A stretch of 64,000 bases of DNA. It comes from PALSA-1004 sp963829085. GTDB lineage: Bacteria > Pseudomonadota > Gammaproteobacteria > Burkholderiales > SG8-41. The position numbers and the translations under genes were made by a program. The number at the start of each line of letters is the position of its first letter. Position 1 is the first letter of the stretch. The stretch is taken from assembly GCA_963829085.1 (NCBI GenBank), contig CAWHHJ010000005.1, positions 328,486-392,485 on the forward strand, given 5' to 3'. Positions 9,510 through 17,416 of this stretch are shown here, one piece after another. Below the pieces are notes generated by a model that saw only the letters and a list, made by a program, of their open reading frames with translations, ran no database searches and had not been told where the DNA came from.

Positions 9510-9554
9510 TGGTGGGTGGTACTGGGATCGAACCAGTGGCCCCTGCCGTGTGAA
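9510..9554 (-). repeat. 3' half of a tRNA-Val(CAC) gene, probable attachment-site scar
   Basis: Read on the minus strand, 45 bases run from the anticodon loop TTCACAC through the 3' half-stem GGCAG, a complete T-arm (ACTGG, TTCGATC loop, CCAGT), the acceptor strand ACCACCC and an encoded ACCA end. The 5' half (acceptor, D-arm, first anticodon strand) is missing; the sequence beyond 9554 is unrelated. A truncated 3' tRNA half that starts in the anticodon loop is the classic footprint of tyrosine-recombinase integration. With this orientation the element would lie to the right. No intact tRNA-Val(CAC) is seen in the window. Confidence 0.7.
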
Positions 9555-9946
9555 TGCTAGCATCATATGTGTAACAAATCGCAAATCAACGTCTTACGCA
9601 TGCCGGCTCTGCAATCGTATGACTAAAAGCGACAGTACAGGTCTATAAGTGTCCCAAAAGTATACCCATTTTTAGAACCACGAGGATTCACCCGCCTTAT
9701 TGCACGACGCATGGTGTTCTCGACTCAAAGATATTGACTAATTCTGGCCGCTCGGAATTATGTCGCTTGAGCGAACGTTGAAGTTCGATGCGTCCCAAGC
9801 TCGCCGACTTGGGCGAATTCGGGCACTGGAGCGAGTTTATTGCTTTGCCCTGAACGGCCAAAGCCGACCTTCGGTCGCTCGTCACGGAACAGTCTGCTTT
9901 CAGATATCAAGCTGCCTTTGACTCGAATTGCACCGCTAGCGGCTTC

Positions 9947-10075
9947 TCGGCCAATGCGGCCGTTGGCCCTGCGCGACGTAGGCGACCGGTGTAGATCACT
10001 GACCGGCCACTGCCCGCGAATTAGATCATATGGCAGCTTTCCATTACGACAAATCGGTATATCCCGACCCGAAAG
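9947..10075 (-). repeat. Dispersed intergenic repeat, copy A
   Basis: A stretch of about 130 bases whose first 85 bases are nearly identical to the reverse complement of 32381-32455, sharing the core GCGCGACGTAGGCGACCGGT. The other end (TAATGGAAAGCTGCCA on the minus strand) matches copy C at 29271 onward. It follows the C-terminal fragment of a solute-binding protein gene. Confidence 0.6.
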
Positions 10076-10100
10076 AGATGTTCATGTTTCTCAATAGCGG

Positions 10101-10219
10101 TCATTCGCGGTGTTCCTCGATCACTTTATCGGCACACACGAGGATCGAGTTGGAAATCTTGATGCCGAGTGCCTTGGCGGTTTGCATGTTAACCGCTACA
10201 GGCACACGACCAGCCGGCT
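10101..10219 (-). pseudogene. C-terminal fragment of a PF04392-type solute-binding protein
   Basis: About 39 codons on the minus strand reading VNMQTAKALGIKISNSI, LVCADKVIE and ending at TGA (10101-10103). This is the invariant C-terminus of the ABC_sub_bind family found repeatedly in this window. Nothing of the N-terminal 280 residues remains, so it is a relic. It shows that the gene family once extended to this position. Confidence 0.65.
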
Positions 10220-10252
10220 AGACACGCCCTGGGAATTTCCGTCCCGGTGGCG

Positions 10253-11428
10253 CTACTTTATCTGCTCGAAGGCCCAACTGGGGACATCGCCGGTGTTCGG
10301 CGGAAGGCTCAACCAATGGTTGGGGTTCTTCGCAATCGCGCGTCCCGCATCAAATGCCGCGCGCATCTGTTTCGGGTCGAAGGCGAGCGGGTCTTTGCCG
10401 ATGTTTACGTTGTCGGGAATCGCCACCATCTTGAAGTTGTAGCCCAGAAACTTGGCGCCGAAGTAGGCCCGCGTCATCGCCGTCAGCATGGACTGGTCCA
10501 TCATTACGCTGACGGTTGTGGCTGCCACGTCACCGAGCGCCCTGCGCAAGGCTTCGGGCGGGCTATGCAGCTTGCCGTTGTCGACCAGATATAGGTTACC
10601 CGGCCCAAATGGCGGAGGCGGGGGACGCACGGTCCCGCCTATCCCTGCGATGACAATATTCGAACGGGCGGCCCCGTCGACGAACAGATGACCGTCGATT
10701 TCCACCGGCGGAAAGACGATGGGAAACGATGCTGAGGCGAGCAACACCTGACGATAAAGCTCGAGGTTGCCGTCTTTCGCGATCAGCGACATATTCCAGA
10801 CCCAGGTCTGGCCGTAATCGATGTTGGTCGTGCCCACGAACAGGAACCGGTCGTCGTTGTTGTACGCGGCAGCCACGCGTTTCAAGGTCTCCGCGGTAAT
10901 GAATCTGGCGATGAGTGCCCGCAACGGTGCGGTGTCCGAGAGCGAATCGGCCCCGAATGCGAGACTGAAGACCCCTCTTTCGTTATGGACGTCTTTCTTG
11001 GCGATCTGCGTGTACATCTCTACGAGCTGCGCATCGTCGGCCGGGGTGCCGAGCAGCGCGTGGGTCGCCAGTAATGCACCGGTGCTCACACCGCCGACCA
11101 TATCAAACTCGGGCCGTTGACCGCTTTCGCGCCAACCGGTCAGCAGGCCGGCACCGAAGGCGCCGTTCTGGCCGCCGCCCGAGAGGGACAGGAGATTCAG
11201 CGCACGCCCTTTCTTGCGCTCCATTTGACGGATAAGATTTCCGCCTGCCGCCACAACCTCTGCGTAAATAGGCGAAACCTGGCCCGGATTCAGCGGATCG
11301 TAACCATTCTGCAGCGAGGCATAGGCCGACGCCTTTTGCGACAGCGCTCGTTCCGGCGGCGACGCACATCCCGCGAGCAGCAGCGCCGCGACCACACCTG
11401 CGAAAGCGATCAATGATCGGAGACTCAA
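10253..11428 (-). CDS. Patatin-like phospholipase, lipoprotein
   Basis: 391 residues from a TTG at 11428 that follows AGGAGGTGACGGGATT; the open frame continues upstream without a better site. The signal SLIAFAGVVAALLLAGC ends in an LAGC lipobox, so the protein is probably lipid-anchored. The patatin core has the oxyanion motif GGGQNGAFGAG, the nucleophile elbow GVSTG and the catalytic DGA (VDGAARSN), giving the Ser-Asp dyad of a lipid acyl hydrolase. The substrate is unknown. The gene stands alone, with a remnant of a solute-binding protein gene downstream. Confidence 0.88.
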   Translation of the reverse strand: MSLRSLIAFAGVVAALLLAGCASPPERALSQKASAYASLQNGYDPLNPGQVSPIYAEVVAAGGNLIRQMERKKGRALNLLSLSGGGQNGAFGAGLLTGWRESGQRPEFDMVGGVSTGALLATHALLGTPADDAQLVEMYTQIAKKDVHNERGVFSLAFGADSLSDTAPLRALIARFITAETLKRVAAAYNNDDRFLFVGTTNIDYGQTWVWNMSLIAKDGNLELYRQVLLASASFPIVFPPVEIDGHLFVDGAARSNIVIAGIGGTVRPPPPPFGPGNLYLVDNGKLHSPPEALRRALGDVAATTVSVMMDQSMLTAMTRAYFGAKFLGYNFKMVAIPDNVNIGKDPLAFDPKQMRAAFDAGRAIAKNPNHWLSLPPNTGDVPSWAFEQIK

Positions 11429-11541
11429 AATCCCGTCACCTCCTGTTAGCCAATGTTTAAACCTTCTAGCATGGGCGAAAGTGGTGCCCCAGTGGACCTT
11501 GGTCCAATCCGAATGTGGCTCGCGGCGTGTCTCAAACAACT

Positions 11542-11640
11542 ATGATCGGCCTGAAGCGCGCGCTTACCACTGATCTCATGCGTGCGGTGCACGCCTTGCT
11601 CGCTGGAAAGCGTTACGTCTCACCGGCAATCATGAAGTGA
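11542..11640 (+). pseudogene. Fragment of a NarL/FixJ-type response regulator
   Basis: A 32-codon frame with MRAVHALLAGKRYVSPAI, matching the end of the receiver domain and linker of LuxR/NarL-class response regulators, where an AI-x-V-x-x-G-x-RYVSP motif is common. It has no phospho-acceptor region and no HTH. A stop follows immediately and the next gene starts 28 bases later. Probably a decay remnant. Confidence 0.4.
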
Positions 11641-11668
11641 TCACTTAATCGGAAAGGACGGTGAAGTT

Positions 11669-12142
11669 ATGCAGGTTACGAGCAAAACACTGGAAGTTTC
11701 AGCACTGATGGTAGCCGCGCTGTGTGCGACTGCGGTTTCGGCGCAGTCTTTCGTCTATCCGGCCAAGGGCCAGTCACCCGCGCAACAGCAGAAGGACGAA
11801 GGGCAATGCCACACGTGGGCCGTGCAGCAGAGCAAGTACGACCCGGCCAAGCCGCCGCCGGCAGCGGTTGCACCGCCGCCCACCACAGCGTCGGGGACCA
11901 CGCCGGGCGCTGGCGTGCGCGGCGCAGCGCGGGGTGCTGTGGTCGGTGAAGTGGTCGGCGATGACGCGCGCACGGGCGCTGCCGTAGGGGCGGTCGCCGC
12001 GCGCGGCCAGAGCCGCCGGCAAAATGCGGCGCAGGGGCAACAGCAGCAGCAGGCGGCGACGCAGCAGCAGCAGGCGGGCATGAGCGCCTATCAAAACGCG
12101 CGCGCGGCGTGCCTGTCGGGCCGTGGGTACTCAGTGAAGTAA
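11669..12142 (+). CDS. Glycine-zipper exported protein, Gln-rich
   Basis: 157 residues with a signal peptide (SALMVAALCATAVSAQS) and a start supported by GGAAAGGACGG upstream. A Pro/Ala region precedes a glycine zipper (VRGAARGAVVGEVVGDDARTG with further Gly-x3-Gly spacing), then Gln tracts from a CAG repeat, and a conserved end (AYQNARAACLSGRGYSVK). Two cysteines (in GQCHTW and AACLSG) are family-like. This is the YMGG/glycine-zipper envelope protein type seen in many betaproteobacteria; the role is unclear. It is followed 73 bases on by a SYLF protein and may share its transcript. Confidence 0.75.
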   Translation: MQVTSKTLEVSALMVAALCATAVSAQSFVYPAKGQSPAQQQKDEGQCHTWAVQQSKYDPAKPPPAAVAPPPTTASGTTPGAGVRGAARGAVVGEVVGDDARTGAAVGAVAARGQSRRQNAAQGQQQQQAATQQQQAGMSAYQNARAACLSGRGYSVK

Positions 12143-12214
12143 CGCAACCCCGTAATAACAAAACACGGAAGCAATCATGATAGGACACGATTCAAATTTT
12201 CGGGAGAGTCGTCG

Positions 12215-12901
12215 ATGCGCAGTTACACGTTGCACCATATTTCGATCTCATTGTTCGCAGGAGCGCTGGCGACGCTTGCGTTCGTTCATCCGGCGTTCGC
12301 CGCCAGCGATCAAGAGCAGCTCGTCAGTAAGGCCGAGGCGACGCTCAAACATTTCCAGAACGATCCGCAGATGACGTGGATTCGCACTCATCTCAAGGAC
12401 GCGAAGGCGGTCATGATCGCGCCGGAAGTGCGCAGAGCGGGATTTGTTCTTGGCGGCTCCGGCGGCCGCGCAGTCCTCATCGGGCGCGACCCCTCGGGCA
12501 AGTGGTCGGGGCCGGCGTTTTACACACTCGCAAGTGCAAGCGTTGGCTTTCAGGCGGGCGCGGATAAGTCGGAAGTGGTGATGCTGGTGATGACCGACAA
12601 AGGGTTAACGAACCTGCTCAACACCCAAATGAAACTGGGAGGCGATGCGAGTATCGCGGCTGGCCCCGTCGGCACGGGTGCGGAAAAGGACTTCACAACG
12701 GACATCGTGTCGTTCAGCCGCGCGAAAGGGCTTTATGGAGGCGTAAACCTTGACGGCACGCTGGTCAAAGTGAACCAGGAATGGAATGACAAATATTTCG
12801 GCCAGGCCGCATCGCCCGTCGATATCCTTGTGCGGCATTCCGTGCACACCAGCAAGGGCGACCGCTTGGTGCAGCAGGTGTCGCAGGCCGCGCGCAAGTA
12901 A
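12215..12901 (+). CDS. SYLF (YSC84) domain lipid-binding protein, exported
   Basis: 228 residues with a signal peptide (ISLFAGALATLAFVHPAFA). The SYLF domain is nearly complete: an N-terminal helix region, KAVMIAPEVRRAGFVLGGSGG, LIGRDPSGKWSGPAFYTL, then VMLVMTDKGLTNLL and AAGPVGTGAEKDF toward the end. Bacterial members are periplasmic and thought to bind lipids or to be stress-related. The neighbour on the left is a glycine-zipper protein, a frequent partner in envelope-stress sets. Confidence 0.85.
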   Translation: MRSYTLHHISISLFAGALATLAFVHPAFAASDQEQLVSKAEATLKHFQNDPQMTWIRTHLKDAKAVMIAPEVRRAGFVLGGSGGRAVLIGRDPSGKWSGPAFYTLASASVGFQAGADKSEVVMLVMTDKGLTNLLNTQMKLGGDASIAAGPVGTGAEKDFTTDIVSFSRAKGLYGGVNLDGTLVKVNQEWNDKYFGQAASPVDILVRHSVHTSKGDRLVQQVSQAARK

Positions 12902-13401
12902 GCGACTGCCATTTTGTCATATCTCACAAGGTTGCGAGGTCCAAGCGCAACGGCTCGTGCAAAGGACGCAGTTTGGCAGCCTGCCTGGTTCCTGCAAAGA
13001 TAACATTGCAACATTGCATGCTGCTGCGTAAACGCGCCGTCGCCTTTCAGAGCCTGATGCGATTCCTCTATTGCTGGTTTGCCGTCACAGGGAAGTGTTC
13101 GGTGCCGATTATGCGCAACTCTACGACGTCGGCTATGGCTTGACAGTGAAGGCAATGAGCTAGTCCAAGGTGCCTCCTGGTTTTGAGTCGGTTCTCCCGA
13201 CGGGCAAGTAGCCAGGCACTCGGAAGTTCACACCAAGGATCTTGCGCTGTTCGTGTGGCAGCTCGCCGGAGCACATGAGCGGCCGAATTGCGGGCAGCAC
13301 CAAATCCATGATGGCAGCGATTCGCGTTGAGCATCCATCGCCTCCTCGCCACCGCGAAGGGTATAAATGCGCGCGCTGTTTTTGCGCAGAGTGGAGCCGG
13401 T
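12902..13401. other. 500-base stretch without recognised gene
   Basis: It contains overlapping frames on both strands (for example 13068-13352 minus and 13242-13451 plus) but no domain, signal peptide or good ribosome site. It is probably decayed DNA next to the chimeric gene. Confidence 0.35.
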
Positions 13402-14172
13402 TTACGGCGTGCGCAACGATTCCAGAAGGATCAGCAAGTTTTGCGGGCTGACCCGAATGATGCCCAAGCGTGGGCTATCGATATCGGCGATGAGGAAGAA
13501 TGCGATCGAGACAATGATTGGCAGAATGGGCAGCAAGTAAACGTCAGTCTTGCCACCCGATCCGCCGACGCCTATGAAAATAACAGCGCACGTCGCAACT
13601 AGAAACATAAGGGCCCATGCCGCAGGGGGAATGCGATTTGACCAAGCCGATTGTGTGTAGCCTTGCGAGTTCAGCACATCATTCATTCCGGCAGTAACAA
13701 GCGCCATCACGGGTGTCGGGTTGGAAGTCGACGGTCCGACTATTGCAGCCCACAACTCCTTTTGAACTGTCATGGTTTTGGCGTTGATCTGGTTGACCGC
13801 TGAATTATCATAGGTTGTATAAAACAATATTCGTTGCTCGGTGTACGTCAATAACTGCGCTCGGACTTTTGCGGCGTCTGCACTGGCAGTAGGTCGGCGC
13901 GTACATATGCACAGTGCCGATTGCATTGGCTTCGGCCTCTTGTCATCGGCAAAACGCCATTCAATCACCAGGTTTCTCTCTACGACATGTCCAAGCTCGC
14001 GCATTCCATCAGCGAACGCCTCGTACGTGTACGAGTCGAGAGAATCCGGACGACGGCGCACTGACAGGACACCGACACGCCAAACTTTACCCTGCTGTTG
14101 CGCGAAGGAGTCGAGCGAACACGCAAGCGCCCCCACACCAAGCGCAACGATAAGTCTGCGGCGATTGTTCAT
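13402..14172 (-). pseudogene. Chimeric frame: solute-binding protein N-terminus joined to DUF4239 C-terminus
   Basis: Starts MNNRRRLIVALGVGALACS with the export signal and first domain of the PF04392 family, as far as NLVIEWRFADDKR (about residue 85). After a short non-homologous linker it continues into the C-terminal part of a DUF4239/bestrophin-like membrane protein (WAAIVGPSTSNPTPVMALV, then two membrane segments and SIAFFLIADIDSPRLGIIRV). The join near 13920-13950 is in frame and leaves a 256-residue open frame. A deletion fusing two genes explains this best. It could be translated, but a working product is unlikely. Confidence 0.65.
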
Positions 14173-14198
14173 CTCTCCCTCCGAGACAAACTGAGCGA

Positions 14199-14208
14199 CC
14201 ATTATGCC
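14199..14208 (-). promoter_or_regulatory. GGCATAATGG motif, likely -10 region
   Basis: On the minus strand, 27 bases before the ATG of the chimeric gene. The same motif precedes six solute-binding protein genes in this window at 16-27 bases. CATAAT resembles a sigma-70 -10 box. Confidence 0.45.
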
Positions 14209-14263
14209 AAATCGTAGGAAGGGAATAGATTTGCGAGGGGGTGTCATCACCGATTGGGCCGAA

Positions 14264-14302
14264 CAAACGTAACCGTGACCTTCCGCTTGTGGCCGATTGC
14301 GG
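14264..14302 (-). repeat. Upstream element R3 of the solute-binding protein genes
   Basis: On the minus strand: CGGCCACAAGCGG then CACGGTTACGTTTG. It matches elements at 22071, 29451 and 17301. Its 3' end lies 92 bases before the start codon, as in the other two copies that still have a gene. Confidence 0.5.
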
Positions 14303-14382
14303 TGTCCGCGATCGACTGCTGGCGACGTAGACCATTCCTGAAAGCGGTCATTCACGCGAGATCACTCGATCACCTTGTCGTA

Positions 14383-14496
14383 AAGGGAACTCAGAAAGCG
14401 ACTATCGCTCGCGACTTCGCGATCAGTCGGGAAACGCTTTACCAGTATTTGCGACAGTCGACCTCGAGTGACAAACGTAGTGCCCGCCACTCATAA
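14383..14496 (+). pseudogene. C-terminal HTH remnant of a serine recombinase (resolvase/invertase)
   Basis: About 37 codons, KGTQKATIARDFAISRETLY then QYLRQ. This is the DNA-binding helix-turn-helix at the end of Pin/Hin-type resolvases. The catalytic domain is absent. Directly upstream, 14362-14382 reads on the minus strand as the last five residues and stop of a solute-binding protein (DKVIE), so two broken genes abut here. Confidence 0.55.
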
Positions 14497-14738
14497 TGAG
14501 CAACGGAGCGGCTGCCGGTCCTGCAACCGAAACAATGACGACACCATAGTAGCGTAGTGCGAGGCGCTGAATTCTATTCGGCAGCATGTCTCTCAAGCAC
14601 AACATTCCAGTCGTCTGCATTTGCTCAAACGCCAGTGTCTGAACTCGGCAAACGTGAACGGCCGGTATCTGTAAGGGCTAGTGGCCGCAGTCGACCCCAT
14701 AGCAGACACTCAACTTTGCCCACGGGAAGTACCCGGCC

Positions 14739-14860
14739 CTATTCGATAATCCTGTCGGCACTCAGGAGAATAGACTGCGGAATCCTGATACCGAGTGCTT
14801 TGGCGGTTGGCGTTTACGACCAGTTCCGATTTGTAGGTTGCTCTACTGGCGCGACGCGCG
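14739..14860 (-). pseudogene. C-terminal fragment of a solute-binding protein, with indels
   Basis: Minus-strand pieces VEQPT, ELVVN and TAKALGIRIPQSILLSADRIIE (the last ending at TAG, 14739-14741) lie in order but in different frames. They match the PF04392 C-terminus. The rest of the gene is missing. Another relic of the amplified family. Confidence 0.5.
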
Positions 14861-15222
14861 CTGCCTCGGTCCCCTGTTGCTGTTGCCCGCTCGCTCGAGA
14901 GCCGGCGATCAGTGCGGCAGTTTGGCACGCGTAGCACCGCCCGCCGGGCCGTCATCGAATCTCTTGGCGATGGGATGTTCGACATCGTACGCTGTAGGAA
15001 CTGCGAACCGTCGCTGCGCGAAGCATGGCAACGAGGCTCATTGGGGCCGCAAACCCGACATGCTTGAGCGACCGCAACTGGCCGGCAGCGGGGCGCTGAG
15101 GTGGGCGCAAGTGGCGAGAGCGCGAACGGCCGCGGTCTTGCTGGCCTTGGCCTTGCGCCCGAGCCTCGCACCCAGTATCTTCATGGGGTGCCCTTCCGGC
15201 ACAGGCAAACTTGGAGGAACCG
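14861..15222. other. Intergenic stretch before the PEP-CTERM gene
   Basis: About 360 bases. Long frames on both strands reflect GC-rich composition and show no domain. The last 20 bases carry the ribosome site for the next gene. Confidence 0.3.
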
Positions 15223-15867
15223 ATGGCGAGCATCCTCGGGCGTGTCGTCTTCGTCTTGATGGCCGTAATGACGGGGACCGTCGCAGTTAGTGCGGTCCCC
15301 TTGGTCAGCCTCTCCTCGCAAAGCGACCTGACACACCTCACCGTGGGCGATCAAATCCGAGTCGACGTGACCTTGGGCGGCGTGTCGTCGTTCAGCGAAT
15401 ACCTCTTCGTCCTGAACACGCGGGAGACGTTCCCGTCTTCGCTCTTCCAGGTCATCGCTGATTCGGCCAACGGCTCCGGGCTGTCACCGGGTCCGGTTCT
15501 CGCCGTCGCGTCGCAGCGGGACACCTTCAATGCGCTTTCGTCAATCACGCTTGGCGCCGTGACCGGGAATTTCTCGAGTATGCCGACGCCCTCAGAGGCG
15601 ATCACGGGAAACGGGCTTTTCTACTCCTTCACCCTGCGGGCGATCGCGCCGGGGAACGGCGCCATCCAATTCGACCCGGGGAGGACTGTCTACGGCTCGA
15701 ACCTCTCTGGCTTCAATCTCGCGTTACTTCCGTCCACGGGACCGTTGTCGTTCTCCGTGAGTGCCATTCCGGAGCCCACGAGCGCGGTGATGATCGGCTT
15801 CGGTAAGTTGGCTGTGGTGGGTTGGGTTCGTCGGCGAAGGGCCGCTGAGGGCAGAACGTTCGCCTGA
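15223..15867 (+). CDS. PEP-CTERM sorted exported protein
   Basis: 214 residues from the ATG at 15223 (GGAGG five bases upstream). The signal peptide is VVFVLMAVMTGTVAVSA. The body LTVGDQIRVDVTLGGVSS...EYLFVLN resembles the cohesin-like beta-sandwich frequent in PEP-CTERM proteins. The C-terminus has the full tripartite sorting signal: IPEPTS, a hydrophobic segment (AVMIGFGKLAVVGWV) and RRRR. In exosortase-containing bacteria such proteins are cut at PEP by EpsH and exported with exopolysaccharide. No exosortase gene is in the window. Confidence 0.82.
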   Translation: MASILGRVVFVLMAVMTGTVAVSAVPLVSLSSQSDLTHLTVGDQIRVDVTLGGVSSFSEYLFVLNTRETFPSSLFQVIADSANGSGLSPGPVLAVASQRDTFNALSSITLGAVTGNFSSMPTPSEAITGNGLFYSFTLRAIAPGNGAIQFDPGRTVYGSNLSGFNLALLPSTGPLSFSVSAIPEPTSAVMIGFGKLAVVGWVRRRRAAEGRTFA

Positions 15868-15889
15868 GGCGCCGTTGGAGCGCGAAGGC

Positions 15890-15909
15890 ACAACGGGCGA
15901 CCCCGTTGT
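15890..15909 (+). terminator. Perfect hairpin after the PEP-CTERM gene
   Basis: Eight-base arms ACAACGGG and CCCGTTGT around a CGAC loop, 22 bases after the stop. There is no T tract, so intrinsic termination is uncertain. Confidence 0.3.
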
Positions 15910-16107
15910 AACTGCTCAGCTCCTCGAGGGTTCCGGTGCAGAGTCGAGAAGCTGCGGTGAGATCGCTTGACTTGTCGGAACTGGCACGCGATCTATCGCG
16001 CACTGTTGACGCAGTCGGAGGTGGAACGGCCGCAGAGCGGGCGTGCACTAAGGGCCGCCCCCTGAAGTTACCCACGTTTCGTGGACAGTTCAGACCGGAG
16101 TCATCGA

Positions 16108-16743
16108 TCAACCCTTGACGAGCCTGCCGTCAATTACTTTGACCTTGTCGCCGACGGCGTAACCCGGCGCACCATCGAGCGTGAAGCTGCGGGTGTTACC
16201 GTCATCCATGCGCACGGTGACTTGGTATTCCTTGACCGACTTCACTCGCTTCTCGACTTCATTACCAGCGAACGCGCCGCCCAAGGCACCGGCTACAGTG
16301 GCTACCGTATTACCGCGACCGTTGCCAATCTGATTGCCCACGAGCCCGCCGACGACCGCACCGCCGACTGCACCTACTCCGCTGCCTTCGCCCTTTTTGT
16401 CCACCACATTGATCGTATCGATTACGCCGCATTCTGTGCAAATGCGTGGCACAGGCGCAGCCGCGGATTCGCTCATCGCAACCTGCGCCGGCCGCTGCCT
16501 GTATTCAGCATCCGGCGTGCGTTTGTGAGCAACCTGCGCAGCAGGTTTGTGCACCGGTGCAGGCGCCGCCTTCACTTCGGGCGCAGGCGCGATCCTGGCC
16601 TCGGCCGGAGTCAGTGAGTCATTCGCGGACTTAGAGCTCGGAATTATCCCTGTCATCACGCCGACTCCGACTGCACTAAATATAATTATCGCGACTGCGG
16701 CCGTCGCCATCAAAGGATTCATCTTGGTATTGGGTTCAGACAT
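16108..16743 (-). CDS. Glycine-zipper 2TM-domain protein, membrane-anchored
   Basis: 211 residues; the start is preceded by AAGGAGGC. Residues 11-34 form one membrane anchor (LMATAAVAIIIFSAVGVGVM). A Pro/Ala linker with two cysteines (RICTEC) follows, then the glycine-zipper segment GSGVGAVGGAVVGGLVGNQI with a repeat (AGALGGAFAGNEVEKR), as in SlyB/PcP and 17-kDa antigens. The ending YQVTVRMDDGNTRSF is typical of this family, which stabilises the envelope. It has a single-pass anchor rather than a lipobox. Confidence 0.8.
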   Translation of the reverse strand: MSEPNTKMNPLMATAAVAIIIFSAVGVGVMTGIIPSSKSANDSLTPAEARIAPAPEVKAAPAPVHKPAAQVAHKRTPDAEYRQRPAQVAMSESAAAPVPRICTECGVIDTINVVDKKGEGSGVGAVGGAVVGGLVGNQIGNGRGNTVATVAGALGGAFAGNEVEKRVKSVKEYQVTVRMDDGNTRSFTLDGAPGYAVGDKVKVIDGRLVKG

Positions 16744-17012
16744 GGAATGCCTCCTTGTGATTATGCTAAATAACTATCCGCTCATCTGCCCCGCATTATC
16801 AGAAGAGTTACAGACGTTTATATTGTTGCGCCGCACGCTATAAGAGCTTGAGGAACTATTACACGCGCATGCGAAACGAATGGCCGATTTTGGCCGTCTA
16901 TATCCACGTGGTGACCGCTTATCCGCTCGATGTAGCGTCGCTAAAGGCGCAACTTTAGAATTGAAATTGCCGGTGGAGGACCGAGCGATAAAGAGTAGAA
17001 AAAGGAAACATC

Positions 17013-17201
17013 GTGAGCAATAATCACGCACATCGTGAAACTCCCGATCCTCGTCACATCAACCTCAACGAGGCGTGGGCTCTCCAATACTGGTGCAAAC
17101 GATTTCGCGTCAGCGAAAAACGACTGCGAGAAGCCGTCAATGCGGTTGGTGTAATGGCAGTTGCCGTGCGTGCGTATTTGGAACAATCAGAGAACATATA
17201 G
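17013..17201 (+). CDS. DUF3606 protein
   Basis: 62 residues from a GTG at 17013 with AAAGGAAAC upstream. The pattern D-x-x-HINLNEAWALQYWCKRF, then VSEKRLREAVNAVG and a closing VRAYL is the complete DUF3606 fold, a small helical protein common in proteobacteria and often plasmid- or stress-associated. No function is known. Confidence 0.75.
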   Translation: MSNNHAHRETPDPRHINLNEAWALQYWCKRFRVSEKRLREAVNAVGVMAVAVRAYLEQSENI

Positions 17202-17300
17202 CTCTCCTCGAACTACTGACCGCCTCGCGCCGGCTTGAAGTTTGGTTTCGACGATGACTGCTGAATAAGCCATTCAGCCTGTTCGGGTTTCGACCCTTGC

Positions 17301-17345
17301 TGAATTGAAACGTAACCGCGAGCGGCCGGTTGTGGCCGTTCTGCG
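17301..17345 (-). repeat. Upstream element R4 (orphan copy)
   Basis: On the minus strand: ACGGCCACAACCGGCCGCTC then GCGGTTACGTTTCAATTC, matching R1-R3. No solute-binding protein gene follows in its orientation at the expected 90 bases; that space is occupied by the end of the DUF3606 gene. It seems to be left over from a lost gene. Confidence 0.5.
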
Positions 17346-17416
17346 ACCTACGTGCGAGGGGCGGAAACTGACCCCAAGCGGTCGGTCAGTTTTCTCCAAA
17401 CCGGAACATTGGAGCC

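Noticed and set aside
12020..12080. CAG repeats as a possible tandem-repeat or CRISPR-like array
   Set aside because: They encode Gln tracts in one gene; spacing is codon-sized with no spacers. No CRISPR array was seen anywhere in the window.
10908..12188. Long reverse and alternative frames over the glycine-zipper gene (for example 11676-12188 minus)
   Set aside because: These are Arg/Pro/Ala-rich shadows of a GC-rich repeat-bearing gene, without signal peptide or domain.
16050..16105. CCACGTTTCGTGG palindrome as the end of an insertion sequence
   Set aside because: Only one end is visible, with no transposase or partner repeat nearby.
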